Position numbers and translations under genes: made by a program. This document shows, piece by piece, positions 25,162-33,184 of a stretch of 34,577 nt of DNA (the first letter of the stretch is position 1; each line of letters starts with the position of its first letter). Source of the DNA: Nitrospira sp. CR1.2 (lineage in GTDB: Bacteria; Nitrospirota; Nitrospiria; Nitrospirales; Nitrospiraceae). The stretch lies in NCBI GenBank assembly GCA_014055495.1, contig WIAG01000038.1, forward strand, positions 1 through 34,577, written 5' to 3'. The notes under the pieces were generated by a model. That model saw only the letters and a list, made by a program, of their open reading frames with translations, was not told the origin of the DNA and made no database searches.

Positions 25162-25192
25162 TCCCGTGCCCGCCGAGTCGGCGGGCACGGGA
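25162..25192 (-). terminator. Strong hairpin downstream of the TonB receptor
   Basis: Perfect 14-bp stem TCCCGTGCCCGCCG (25162-25175) with CGGCGGGCACGGGA (25179-25192), 3-base loop, 31 bases after the receptor stop. There is no T tract, but the stem is very stable. Confidence 0.6.
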
Positions 25193-25223
25193 AGCGTTCG
25201 GGCCGGCAGGGATGGCGCAGCGG

Positions 25224-27566
25224 CTAAAACTCCATCTTCAGGGATCCCAGGAAGAAACGTGGCGTTCCGATGTCGATCCGACCCCGGCCGAAGCCTGCGC
25301 TGCTCGGGAAGTACTCCTGGCCCAGCAGATTGTCCACATTCACTTGCGCAGTGAGCCGCGTGGCCCCGACATGCATCGTATAACTGGCCATCAGATTGAC
25401 CAGCACATACCCCGGCATCTGGTAGTCGTTCTCCCGATTCCCTTGCCGCTCTCCCCTGGCCACCAGCCCGGCCCCTACTTTCCATCCCTGGAGACGCGGC
25501 TCCTGGAACCGGTACGTCGTCCATAGACTGCCCGCATGTTTGGGGACATTCGGAAAGCGATTGCCGATCGTACCGTCGTTCATCTGGGTGATTTCCGAAT
25601 CGGTATACGCGTAGGTCGCAATCACATCCAACCCCGGGAGCACTTCTCCGGCCACGTCCAGTTCGACGCCATTGTTGCGCGCTTCGCCCGTTTGCACGGA
25701 GAACCCCAAGGCGGCGAGCACCGGATCGGGATGGCCCGTGGCCACATTCTGCTTGGTCAGTTCAAACCAGGACAGGGTCGCCGTCCACCGGCCATCGAAG
25801 AGCTCGGTCTTGATACCGGCCTCCCACTGCTGGGACGTTTCCGCTCTCAGCGGCGCCCCTGTCACACCCAGCGATCCGATATTCGGCACACCGAAGCCTT
25901 CGACATAGTTGCCGTACAAGGCGAGTTCCTTGATCGGTTGCCAGAGCAGGCCTACGCGTGGCGTGACGGCAGACTGCCGGCTACTCGATACGGTCCGCGT
26001 CCCGCCGAACGTATTGTCGGTCGTAATCTCCGCGCTGTCGTACCGCAGGCCCGCCAACAGATGCAGGTGAAACGGCAATTCCACCTGATCCTGCAGATAG
26101 AGCCCGAACCATTTCTCGCGGAGATCGAACGCAAAATCGTCCGCCGGATCCGCAATAGAATTCCCACTATGGACCGGGTTGAAGATATTGATGGAGGGAA
26201 TCGCGAAGTTGTCGACCATGGTGCCGGTATTCTTGAACTGGTAATAGTCCGTTCCCACCAAGAGCCGATGGTTGAGCCCGAAGGTGTCGAAGCGCCCGGT
26301 CAAGTCGAGGCTGGTCGTATAGGTCTTGTGTTTGTTGCCTTGGAATCCGGCGAAAAAACGATCCAAGGTTTCGTTGTCCGCTTGCAGGGCCAGCGGCAAC
26401 ACCACCTGATCATCTTCCTTCGTCGATTGCAGATAGGCCCGGTGCTGAATCTTCCACTGGCTATTGAACTCATGCGACCAATTGAATCCGCCGAGCAGGG
26501 CCGTATAGTTCGCCTTGGCGAACGACTCGCCCAGGTTACGCTCGATCGGCAGAGAAGCCGGCCTGGTGCCGAGGGCCACCGTGCCATAGTCAGGACGCAC
26601 GTTGCCTTTGCTGTATTCCCCGTCGAACGTGATCTGTGTCCGCTCGCTCAATTTCCATTGCACCACCGGCGCAACGAACAACTTCTTGTCGTCGACGAAC
26701 TCCCGGAACGACCCTTTACTTTCATAGGACATATTGAACCGATAGAGCAGCGACCCCGACTCGTTGAGTTTGCTCGTCGCATCCAAAGCCGTGCGGTAGA
26801 AATCGTACGACCCGACCTGCTGTTGAATCGAGTAGTAGGATTGCTCAAGCGGCTTCTTCGTGACGAGATTGATCATCCCGCCCGGTTGAATCCGGCCATA
26901 GAGAATCGACGCCGGGCCCTTCAGGACCTCGATCCGCTCCAGGTTCGCCATTTCCCTCCTGCCGGTTTGCGTCAAGGCCGACTGAAACCGAGTCCCTTCC
27001 CGATAATAGTCGAACGTTTCGAATCCCCGAATCGTAAAGGACTCGAAGAGACTGAGCGATTGATTGGCAAACACACCGCTGACGTTGTTCAGCGCATGGT
27101 CCAGACGCGTCGTCTGTTGATCCTTCAACACCTGCTGCGGCACCACCTGGATGGAAAACGGCGTCTCCATGATCGGCGTATCGGTTTTGGTGGCCGTGAC
27201 GGCGTTCGTCATGTGATAAGACTCGGCCTGCGCCACCACATACACGGGTTTCACGTCGACCACCGGCGTGTCGGCCTTCTCCTCGCTGCTGACTCGGTCG
27301 ACCGCAGCAACCGGCGGGACCGGCGGCGGCACGCCGACCGCGACGGGCGGCTCTGATGGTGCCGGTTCGGTGGTTTGCTGAACTTCGGCTGGTTCGGAGG
27401 GCTGGACCTCCGCCGCCTGGCGAGGCTGTGTCGGTACCGGTTTATGCGGCCCGATGCAGCCCGCGAACACAATGAGACAGATGACTGCACCTGTGGTCAG
27501 GCTGACGCCCGACCACACACTTCGAACGTGATCCTCGGCACTTTGATCGCATACGACTGACTTCAT
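25224..27566 (-). CDS. TonB-dependent siderophore-type receptor with lipoprotein signal (paralogue)
   Basis: 780 residues from the ATG at 27566, with GGAGGGGAG about 8 bases upstream. The signal ends CLIVFAGC, a good lipobox with Cys37, followed by a Pro/Glu/Gln-rich linker of about 75 residues and a TonB-box region (VDVKPVYVVAQAE). The plug domain has TPFSIQVVPQQVLKDQQ, LNNVSGVFANQ and VLKGPASILYGRIQPGGMI. The barrel ends FFLGSLKMEF with the usual terminal Phe. It resembles 14023-16374 in all these features. It is the second gene after promoter copy 5, behind a small Cys/His protein. A perfect 30-bp palindrome (27582-27611) sits directly upstream of its ribosome site. No PepSY gene follows it. 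Confidence 0.9.
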   Translation of the reverse strand: MKSVVCDQSAEDHVRSVWSGVSLTTGAVICLIVFAGCIGPHKPVPTQPRQAAEVQPSEPAEVQQTTEPAPSEPPVAVGVPPPVPPVAAVDRVSSEEKADTPVVDVKPVYVVAQAESYHMTNAVTATKTDTPIMETPFSIQVVPQQVLKDQQTTRLDHALNNVSGVFANQSLSLFESFTIRGFETFDYYREGTRFQSALTQTGRREMANLERIEVLKGPASILYGRIQPGGMINLVTKKPLEQSYYSIQQQVGSYDFYRTALDATSKLNESGSLLYRFNMSYESKGSFREFVDDKKLFVAPVVQWKLSERTQITFDGEYSKGNVRPDYGTVALGTRPASLPIERNLGESFAKANYTALLGGFNWSHEFNSQWKIQHRAYLQSTKEDDQVVLPLALQADNETLDRFFAGFQGNKHKTYTTSLDLTGRFDTFGLNHRLLVGTDYYQFKNTGTMVDNFAIPSINIFNPVHSGNSIADPADDFAFDLREKWFGLYLQDQVELPFHLHLLAGLRYDSAEITTDNTFGGTRTVSSSRQSAVTPRVGLLWQPIKELALYGNYVEGFGVPNIGSLGVTGAPLRAETSQQWEAGIKTELFDGRWTATLSWFELTKQNVATGHPDPVLAALGFSVQTGEARNNGVELDVAGEVLPGLDVIATYAYTDSEITQMNDGTIGNRFPNVPKHAGSLWTTYRFQEPRLQGWKVGAGLVARGERQGNRENDYQMPGYVLVNLMASYTMHVGATRLTAQVNVDNLLGQEYFPSSAGFGRGRIDIGTPRFFLGSLKMEF

Positions 27567-27581
27567 GACAAGACTCCCCTC

Positions 27582-27611
27582 CTGGCTAGTCCGGCATGCC
27601 GGACTAGCCAG
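27582..27611. repeat. Perfect 30-bp palindrome abutting the receptor's ribosome site
   Basis: CTGGCTAGTCCGGCA followed by its exact reverse complement, with no spacer. On the minus strand its last bases run straight into the Shine-Dalgarno sequence of the TonB receptor (start 27566). It may be an RNA hairpin affecting translation or stability, or a DNA operator. Confidence 0.85.
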
Positions 27612-27697
27612 AACTCCCCATAACGCCGGTGGAACGGTGCCCAGCCCGAGGCACAGCCTGTGAAAACAGGGCGGCGGTCCGAGATCAGACCGAGCCC

Positions 27698-27719
27698 ACT
27701 CGCGTGGGACCACGCGAGT
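27698..27719 (-). terminator. Hairpin between small gene and TonB receptor
   Basis: ACTCGCGTG (27698-27706) pairs with CACGCGAGT (27711-27719) around a GGAC loop. It lies about 60 bases after the stop of the gene at 27781-28191. No T tract; it could be a partial terminator. Confidence 0.4.
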
Positions 27720-27780
27720 TCCACGACACAGACCTTGCCAAGGCTTCAACCGCCAGCGGCTGATGTTTTGTTGTGCGGAA

Positions 27781-28191
27781 TTACGAGACGAACGAAACGG
27801 CGCTGAAGGGAGGGCCGCGGCCATTGGCCGCGACCGGCGCGAGACTGCGGTAGCTGAGCCACACGAGCACGAGGGGTACGAAGAAGGAGACCAACACCGG
27901 CAGGTGCGGGATCTCCGGAAGGACAAACGCCGGATCATCTTCATTGACCGAACAGGCCCAGATGATCCACGGACTGACCGGAGCCAGGCCATGGTGGCAT
28001 CGATCGCGATCCCACCCGCTATGAAGATAAAACGCTCTGGTCTTCGCCGGTTCCCAATCGCTGAAACAGGTCGAACAGACAATGCCTGCCGCGACGCGGA
28101 TGGCAATGAGCAGACAGGCAAGCAGCGCAACCAGCCGAGGGGTCCGGCCGGATCGATCGGTCGCATGCATGGCGCGAAGAAAATCGTTCAC
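27781..28191 (-). CDS. Small Cys/His membrane protein, WAC/RGPP family (paralogue 2)
   Basis: 136 residues from a GTG at 28191 (AGGAA 6 bases upstream; predicted transcript start 21 bases upstream); an ATG at 28170 is the alternative. TM1 (LVALLACLLIAIRVAAGIVC) leads to CSTCF, then FYLHSGWDRDRCHHG and IIWACSV, then FVLPEIPHLP, TM2 (VLVSFFVPLVLVWLSYRSL) and a tail ANGRGPPFSAVSFVS. Homologous along its whole length to 22904-23302. The outside loop of Cys and His residues should bind a metal or heme or form disulfides. It heads the unit from promoter copy 5, followed by a TonB receptor 214 bases away with two hairpins in between. No known function. Confidence 0.72.
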   Translation of the reverse strand: MNDFLRAMHATDRSGRTPRLVALLACLLIAIRVAAGIVCSTCFSDWEPAKTRAFYLHSGWDRDRCHHGLAPVSPWIIWACSVNEDDPAFVLPEIPHLPVLVSFFVPLVLVWLSYRSLAPVAANGRGPPFSAVSFVS

Positions 28192-28219
28192 GGGATATTC
28201 CTACAGAAAAAAGCAGAGT

Positions 28220-28274
28220 AGGCTACGACACTGCGTAGGACATGGTCTACAGATGCCTGCTCACGGATGCTACA
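28220..28274 (-). promoter_or_regulatory. Tandem-repeat regulon promoter, copy 5
   Basis: Minus strand: TGT, AGCATCCGTG, AGCAGGCATC, TG, -35 TAGACC (28244-28249), 18 bases, -10 TAGCCT (28220-28225). Operator plus -35 is 31 bp. Predicted start about 21 bases before the GTG at 28191. Confidence 0.72.
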
Positions 28275-28338
28275 GTTCAGGCCGTGAACCGCCGGACGTG
28301 AAGGATAAACAGTGAACCACCTTCGGGCACGTGAGATC

Positions 28339-28713
28339 TCACAACTTCATCACTTCCAGACTCACCTGCTGAAACCCCAGCCCGCGGATGCGATCCACGA
28401 CGACGACGAACCGCTCCAGCCGCGTCACCTTGTCGGCACGAACCAAGACCGGAGATTGGCGGGGATGGGGCGCCAAGACGGTGCCCAGTTGCTCCTCGTC
28501 GATCGCACGGTCGTCCACGAAGACCGTCCCCTCCGCCGTGACTGTCACGACGATCGGTCGGTCATGCCGGTCGGCCGAGGTCGAGGCCTTCGCCAGATTG
28601 ACCGGTATCTGTCCTGTGGTGATGAAGGTCGCCGTGGTCAAGACGATCACCAGCAGCACCAGCATGATATCTACCAGCGGAATCACATTGATCTGATCGA
28701 CTTCATGTTCCAT
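28339..28713 (-). CDS. exbD: ExbD/TolR-type proton channel subunit
   Basis: 124 residues from the ATG at 28713. It starts MEHEVDQINVIPLVDIMLVLL: the N-terminal TM helix carries the conserved Asp (LVDIML) that ExbD and TolR use for proton movement. The periplasmic domain follows with IPVNLAKAS, VFVDDRAIDEEQL, VLVRADKVTRLERF and VVVVDRIRGLGF, typical of ExbD. With ExbB it powers TonB. The gene overlaps the end of exbB by 11 bases, so translation is coupled. Short and compact, close to the ExbD2 subtype. No tonB gene lies in the window, so the TonB partner must be elsewhere. It is the last gene of the unit begun by promoter copy 6. Confidence 0.93.
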   Translation of the reverse strand: MEHEVDQINVIPLVDIMLVLLVIVLTTATFITTGQIPVNLAKASTSADRHDRPIVVTVTAEGTVFVDDRAIDEEQLGTVLAPHPRQSPVLVRADKVTRLERFVVVVDRIRGLGFQQVSLEVMKL

Positions 28714-29128
28714 GGCGCGCCTTGTACTGCGCGAGCAACTCGCTGACACGCCGCCGGAGGATGTTATTCACGACGACGCAGGGAATGGCAACCACGAGCC
28801 CCGCCGCCGTCGCCTTCAACGCAAGACTCAGGCCGATCATGATCGTCGTCACCGCCATGGCGCCGGAGCTACCCATCGTGTGAAACGTCAGCATGATGCC
28901 CAGCACGGTGCCGAGCAGGCCGATGTAGGGGGCGTTGGCCGCCACGGTTCCGATCACCACCAGCCGTTTGGTCAACGCGATTTCACATGCGTCGAGCGAC
29001 GGGTACGCATGCACATCGATCCGCCGGTAACACCACCACCGCTCGATCGCCACCGCGACCGCCCAGAGACTCAGCCCGATCAACAGGCCGATCACACCGT
29101 ACTCCACCAGTTCCTTCATACCTTCCAT
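28703..29128 (-). CDS. exbB: ExbB-type (MotA/TolQ/ExbB) proton channel subunit
   Basis: About 141 residues from the ATG at 29128, with GGGGGG upstream; an in-frame GTG at 29134 is possible. Three TM helices: GVIGLLIGLSLWAVAVAIE near the start, then the family core VAANAPYIGLLGTVLGIMLTF and ATAAGLVVAIPCVVVNNIL. The GLLGTVLG motif is diagnostic. The length is much shorter than the E. coli protein and fits the short ExbB2 subtype. It forms the energised stator with ExbD for TonB-dependent receptors. It follows the TonB receptor 29445-31676 after a gap of 316 bases that may hold a small gene. Confidence 0.93.
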   Translation of the reverse strand: MEGMKELVEYGVIGLLIGLSLWAVAVAIERWWCYRRIDVHAYPSLDACEIALTKRLVVIGTVAANAPYIGLLGTVLGIMLTFHTMGSSGAMAVTTIMIGLSLALKATAAGLVVAIPCVVVNNILRRRVSELLAQYKARHGT

Positions 29129-29140
29129 GATCACCCCCCA

Positions 29141-29329
29141 TCAGTCCTTCAACTGCTGTCTCAGCGCCTCTTCACACCGGTCCAGACCTTGGACGTCGAC
29201 ACCGGCCGCCACGGCTGAGGCTTCAGCTGCGTCGCACAGGGCCTGACAAAGGATGGAGTGCCTTGCGTGACCGGCCTGGGGTGGGTCTGCATGCGTCGGT
29301 GCGAAGCAGCCCCCGTCCCACCGGCCCAT
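29141..29329 (-). CDS. Possible small Cys-containing protein between TonB receptor and exbB
   Basis: 63 residues if the ATG at 29329 is used (MGRWDGGCFAPTHADPP, then ILCQALCDAAEASAVAAGV and LDRCEEALRQQLKD). The last half has a plausible helical composition and the stop lies 12 bases before the exbB ATG, as in an operon. However no ribosome site precedes any start, and nothing is recognised. An in-frame GTG at 29458 would overlap the receptor's end. It may be only an open frame. Confidence 0.3.
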   Translation of the reverse strand: MGRWDGGCFAPTHADPPQAGHARHSILCQALCDAAEASAVAAGVDVQGLDRCEEALRQQLKD

Positions 29330-29444
29330 GCAGCAAGCCCAAAGAGTTACAGCGCGATCAACAGGCCTACTCGGGCGAGAAATTCCTCCGCAACTGGCGG
29401 CACTTTTGCGGCAGAGATGCCGGCCACAGACAATGGGCACAGGC

Positions 29445-31676
29445 CTACTCGAACACATACCGCACAGACAGGCCGCCGAAGACGTTGCGGCCGATGAAGG
29501 GCCCGAACGCCGGCGCGTTGGCCGGGTTCAGCGTGGCAAACGCATAGTTCTCGTCAAACACGTTTTCCAGTCGGGCAAAGGCTTCGATCCCCCAATGTTT
29601 GTTCACCATCGTCTTATAGCCTCCCTTCAGGTTGGTCACCGTGTAACTGGGATTTTTCTGCCCGTTGAGAGGCGACGAGGATTCAAGATTCGTATCGCTC
29701 AGGAAATAGGCGGTCTGGTATTGCCATTCCACGCCGGCAAAGGCGCCGGCCAGCACGCCCTGCAGTTGCTCGTACGTCCAGTCGATGACGAGGCGATGCG
29801 TCGGCACGCCGGGCAGGGTCTTGCCCGCCAGCTGAACGCCGTTGACGAGGTAATCGCGGAACCGGTAATCCGCATAGGTATAGGCGAGCTGGATCGTCAA
29901 CGGGCGAACCGGCTTATAGGCTAAGCCGACTTCCAATCCGTCATGGTCGCTCTTGCCCGCATTGCGAAAACAAGGCGCAAAAATATTGCACGGACCGGTG
30001 AAACCCGTGCTGAACCGCAAGAGCTCGTCCGTAAAATGCTGACGATACAGCGCCACGTCATAGTAGAACGTCTCGCCGAGGGCGCCTTTCACGCCGATTT
30101 CGTAATTGGTGGATTTTTGCGGTTGAATGCCCGGGTTCAAACCAGCGCCGCTCGCCGTCAGAGGATTGCGGAATTCCGAGCCGGTCGGCGTTTCGAACGA
30201 CTGTCCGACGGTGAGATATACATTGGCCCAAGGGACGGGACTGTACCGGATGCCTCCCAACCCGGTCGTTTGCGCAAAATTCCGTCGACCGGAGGCGTCG
30301 ATTCCGCCGCTTCGCAGGTGGTCTGAGACCTTGAACCGGACCTGGCTATACCGAAGGCCTCCCACCAGCTCGATCTGATCGGTCACCTTGAATTCGTTCT
30401 GCAAGTACACGCCGTCCTGGTTGATGCGCTCCTGCGTGAAAGACTGCAGCGCCCCAGGCGAGCCCAGGACGTTTGCGAAATTCTTGTTGACCGAATTCTG
30501 GTCCTGCCAGTCGTACCCGACGATCAAGCGGTTTTCATGGCCGAGAATCGGCACCGTATTGGTGTATTTCGCGAAGGCCGCGTTTTCAATGCGATTCAAC
30601 GTGATAAAGCTGCTGTTGAAACAACACAGCGGATGGTGCAAATCGCGCGTGGCAAAGAAGCCTGTGACGGTGATTTCCTGATGCTCACTGAGCTGGTTGC
30701 GATAGGTAAGGGCCGGGCGAAACCGCTCATCCTTGCGAAACGGTTTGAACGCCGCGTAGGGCGTATTCGCGGGAAATGTTGCCGGCGGAACGGCGTGCAG
30801 CGTCTGCTGCTGCAGCCGCGGGCTGTTCTCGAATTCCGAGCGAAAGAGGCTGCCAGGAATGTCGCCGTCCATCTGGCCGTAGGTGACGACCAGCGACAGA
30901 TCCGAATGATCGTTGAAGGTATATTTGAACTTCCCAAGAAATCGTTGATTCCTCGTTACGGATTGATCGCGGTAGCCGCCGTAATCCAGAAAAGAATAGT
31001 TGGCCATCCAGCTGAATTTGTCGTTCGCTCCCGCAGCCTTCAGCCGGTACTTCGAAAAATCATAGGAGCCGAACACAACACGGGGCTCTACATAACGATT
31101 GTCTTTGCTCCCTTCCTCTAACACGTAGTTGATGACGCCCGCCGAGGCATTGCCATACAGGGTCGAATTCGGTCCGCGCAGCACTTCCACACGGGCGACC
31201 GCGTCCAGATCGATCGGCTCCAACCTGGTCTGCCCATCGACTTCGGTAAGCGGGACACCGTCGATCAGGATGCGCACGCTCCGTACACCGAACGTGGAGC
31301 GGACACCGCTCCCGCGGATCGAAATCCGCACATCGTCGGGCCCGAACCGCCGTTCCGTCTGTACGCCCGGCACGATCCGCAACGTTTCATCCACGCCAAC
31401 GGCCGGCCGCCCTTGCAGAATTTGCTTTTGATCGATCACCGACACCGCGCCGGGCACTTGCGTCAGTTGCTTCGGCGCACGTGTGGCGGTCACCACGACC
31501 GGATCCATGATCACCAGCGGCGCATCGCGTTCAGCGCTGCTTCGGATTTCCTTCTCATATTCTTCCTGCAGCGTCGATCGTTCCGAACCGATGGCTTCCT
31601 CGGCGCGCGCGGCGCCAAAGGTCCAGACACTCATCGCGATCACACCACCGCACAGCAGGAGCACACGTGTCCGCAT
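29445..31676 (-). CDS. TonB-dependent outer-membrane receptor (FecA-like)
   Basis: 743 residues from the ATG at 31676 (GAGGTG about 4 bases upstream). A normal signal peptide (RVLLLCGGVIAMSVWTFGAARA|EE), not a lipoprotein one. TonB box VIMDPVVVTATRAP. The plug domain has QVPGAVSVIDQKQIL, VGVDETLRIVPGV, DVRISIRGSGVRSTFGVRSV and VEVLRGPNSTLYGNASAGVI. The barrel follows and ends GGLSVRYVFE. It belongs to the general FecA/CirA-like group, different from the two siderophore-type receptors nearby. Ligand unknown. First gene of the unit from promoter copy 6, followed by exbB and exbD, so the receptor and its energy source are controlled together. Confidence 0.92.
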   Translation of the reverse strand: MRTRVLLLCGGVIAMSVWTFGAARAEEAIGSERSTLQEEYEKEIRSSAERDAPLVIMDPVVVTATRAPKQLTQVPGAVSVIDQKQILQGRPAVGVDETLRIVPGVQTERRFGPDDVRISIRGSGVRSTFGVRSVRILIDGVPLTEVDGQTRLEPIDLDAVARVEVLRGPNSTLYGNASAGVINYVLEEGSKDNRYVEPRVVFGSYDFSKYRLKAAGANDKFSWMANYSFLDYGGYRDQSVTRNQRFLGKFKYTFNDHSDLSLVVTYGQMDGDIPGSLFRSEFENSPRLQQQTLHAVPPATFPANTPYAAFKPFRKDERFRPALTYRNQLSEHQEITVTGFFATRDLHHPLCCFNSSFITLNRIENAAFAKYTNTVPILGHENRLIVGYDWQDQNSVNKNFANVLGSPGALQSFTQERINQDGVYLQNEFKVTDQIELVGGLRYSQVRFKVSDHLRSGGIDASGRRNFAQTTGLGGIRYSPVPWANVYLTVGQSFETPTGSEFRNPLTASGAGLNPGIQPQKSTNYEIGVKGALGETFYYDVALYRQHFTDELLRFSTGFTGPCNIFAPCFRNAGKSDHDGLEVGLAYKPVRPLTIQLAYTYADYRFRDYLVNGVQLAGKTLPGVPTHRLVIDWTYEQLQGVLAGAFAGVEWQYQTAYFLSDTNLESSSPLNGQKNPSYTVTNLKGGYKTMVNKHWGIEAFARLENVFDENYAFATLNPANAPAFGPFIGRNVFGGLSVRYVFE

Positions 31677-31721
31677 CACACACCTCGATCGCAAGACCAT
31701 GATCAGGGGCAAACGGCGCGG

Positions 31722-31775
31722 ACTCTAACAAAGCTTCCTGCGGGGCGCTACCGACGTATGCCTACCGATGCAACA
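31722..31775 (-). promoter_or_regulatory. Tandem-repeat regulon promoter, copy 6
   Basis: Minus strand: TGT, TGCATCGGTA, GGCATACGTC, GG, -35 TAGCGC (31745-31750), 17 bases, -10 TAGAGT (31722-31727). This is the most diverged copy, yet spacing is unchanged at 31 bp. Predicted start about 38 bases before the ATG at 31676. Confidence 0.62.
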
Positions 31776-31840
31776 GATGTGACAGAATGACGTCACCGGG
31801 GAGAACGGACGGGAAAGGACGAGACCATTCAGAGGCGTCA

Positions 31841-31866
31841 CGGTGAGCCGGAAGGCCGGCTCACCG
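31841..31866 (-). terminator. Hairpin after the beta-propeller gene
   Basis: Perfect 11-bp stem CGGTGAGCCGG (31841-31851) with CCGGCTCACCG (31856-31866) and a 4-base loop, 26 bases after the stop at 31893. It would separate this gene from promoter copy 6. No T tract. Confidence 0.6.
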
Positions 31867-31892
31867 CAGGATTGGACCGGAAATGTGGATGG

Positions 31893-33143
31893 TCACGGCT
31901 TGGGGAGATCCACACGTCCCTCTTGCACCACGATCTTGTTCGTGGGAAACGCATGTTCGGTCCAAGCCAGTGCGATTCTTCCCGATGGGTGGATCGCCAC
32001 GGTCGGATGCTCAGCTTTCGTGCCGGCGCTCAGCGGAATGACCGATCCAAACGTCTTTCCCCGATCGAACGACACACGAAGGACCACCCGTTTACGCACG
32101 CCGGTCACTTCTTCCCATACGGCTGCGAGGATGCCGTCGGGATGAATCGCCAGGCGCAGGTTGTCGGGCAAGGAATTGGTCGAGGTATGCAAGGACACAG
32201 GCTCGGTAAACGTCCCGGCCCGGTCGTCCGAGGTGGCGAGGTAGAGACGAGCCTGCTCATCAGTCCCTTCCGTATACCAGCCGACGTAGAGCCGCCCCTG
32301 CCGATCGAAACCCAACGAAGGGCCGCGATGCGGGCAAGCCGAAAACACCCAATGGTCTTCCCGCACACGATGTGGGGGACCGAACGTCTTCCCACGATCG
32401 ACGGACTGCGCCACCACAATATCGCGCACGTTGCCCTCATAGGTTTTCCGCCAGGCAGCCCACAGACTGCCGTCCGGCGCCGCAGCCAGCATGGGACGGC
32501 AACAGGGGCAGGCCATGCCATCCACCGTGACATTGGGCCCAAACGTCTCCCCTCCGTCCCGTGAACAGGCGAACTGCACCGCAGCGCCGCTGCGATCCTT
32601 GCCGCGACCGTCCAGCCACATCACGTAGAGGTCGCGCTCGGGCCCGCGCAACAGATCCTCAAAAGTGTGGGAGATCGGCAACCCGTCGTCGTTGACCTGC
32701 ACCGGTGGGGTGAACGTACGGCCTCCGTCGCCGGAAGCCGCCACGCGAAGATCCGAGGCGAACATGGCGCCGGGGGTCCGATTCGGCGTAGACCAGCTCA
32801 GCGCCACCGTTCCGTCTCCTTGGGTGGTCAGCCCCGGGGCCTGGTGCAATGCCTCCGGTCCGAGCGATGCCGGATTGACCTGAACGGCATGGCTCAGTTG
32901 CCGCGTCTCTCCCGCGATCTGTCGTATCTTCACGGCGCCCTGTTGATCCGGCTTTTCCTGCCAGGCCACATGCAGCGTGCCGCCGGCGTCATATCGAAGC
33001 GAAGGAGGCGACAGGGTGAAGGGCCCGGCGGCAACGACCTGCGCCGGAGTCAACGTCACGCCGGGTGCGGCGAGCGTTTCTGCGTGAACGAGGTTCGGAC
33101 TCAGCCAGAGCAGGAACAAGAACCATATGCAGAACGCCATCAT
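31893..33143 (-). CDS. Secreted sialidase-like (BNR-repeat) beta-propeller protein with CPCC motif
   Basis: 416 residues; the ATG at 33143 has GGAGGAG 5 bases upstream. A signal peptide ends NLVHA|ET. The mature protein has several BNR/Asp-box repeats (SGDGGRTFTPP, SRDGGETFGP, SVDRGKTFGPP, SDDRAGTFTEP, SFDRGKTFGS), each starting a blade of a sialidase-type six-blade propeller. The sialidase catalytic Arg/Tyr/Glu set is not evident, so I do not call it an enzyme. The loop DGMACPCCRPML has three close Cys, and another Cys-His pair (SACPHRG) lies two blades on; both may bind metal. It is alone behind promoter copy 7, so it should belong to the same metal regulon and act in the periplasm or outside. 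Confidence 0.8.
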   Translation of the reverse strand: MMAFCIWFLFLLWLSPNLVHAETLAAPGVTLTPAQVVAAGPFTLSPPSLRYDAGGTLHVAWQEKPDQQGAVKIRQIAGETRQLSHAVQVNPASLGPEALHQAPGLTTQGDGTVALSWSTPNRTPGAMFASDLRVAASGDGGRTFTPPVQVNDDGLPISHTFEDLLRGPERDLYVMWLDGRGKDRSGAAVQFACSRDGGETFGPNVTVDGMACPCCRPMLAAAPDGSLWAAWRKTYEGNVRDIVVAQSVDRGKTFGPPHRVREDHWVFSACPHRGPSLGFDRQGRLYVGWYTEGTDEQARLYLATSDDRAGTFTEPVSLHTSTNSLPDNLRLAIHPDGILAAVWEEVTGVRKRVVLRVSFDRGKTFGSVIPLSAGTKAEHPTVAIHPSGRIALAWTEHAFPTNKIVVQEGRVDLPKP

Positions 33144-33184
33144 GGCATCTCCTCCGAAAAACGAACAAACCTGTCAGGGAGCCC

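Larger units (their letters stand above)
24665..25223. other. Long intergenic stretch with palindromes and a MITE-like relic
   Basis: About 560 bases without a supported gene. It contains, in order, an 11-bp inverted repeat (24680-24716), a CCTGTGGC/GCCACAGG hairpin (24783-24807), a MITE-like element (24822-24942) and a 14-bp perfect hairpin (25162-25192). Open frames on both strands here have no start signals or family likeness. Confidence 0.6.

Noticed and set aside
24713-25526. Plus-strand open frames in the gap between the ATPase and the TonB receptor
   Set aside because: They run through hairpins and a MITE-like element and have Arg/Pro/Thr-rich composition without start signals.
25536-27356. 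Long plus-strand open frame opposite the TonB receptor
   Set aside because: Same reasons: shadow of a receptor gene whose plug and barrel motifs are unambiguous on the minus strand.
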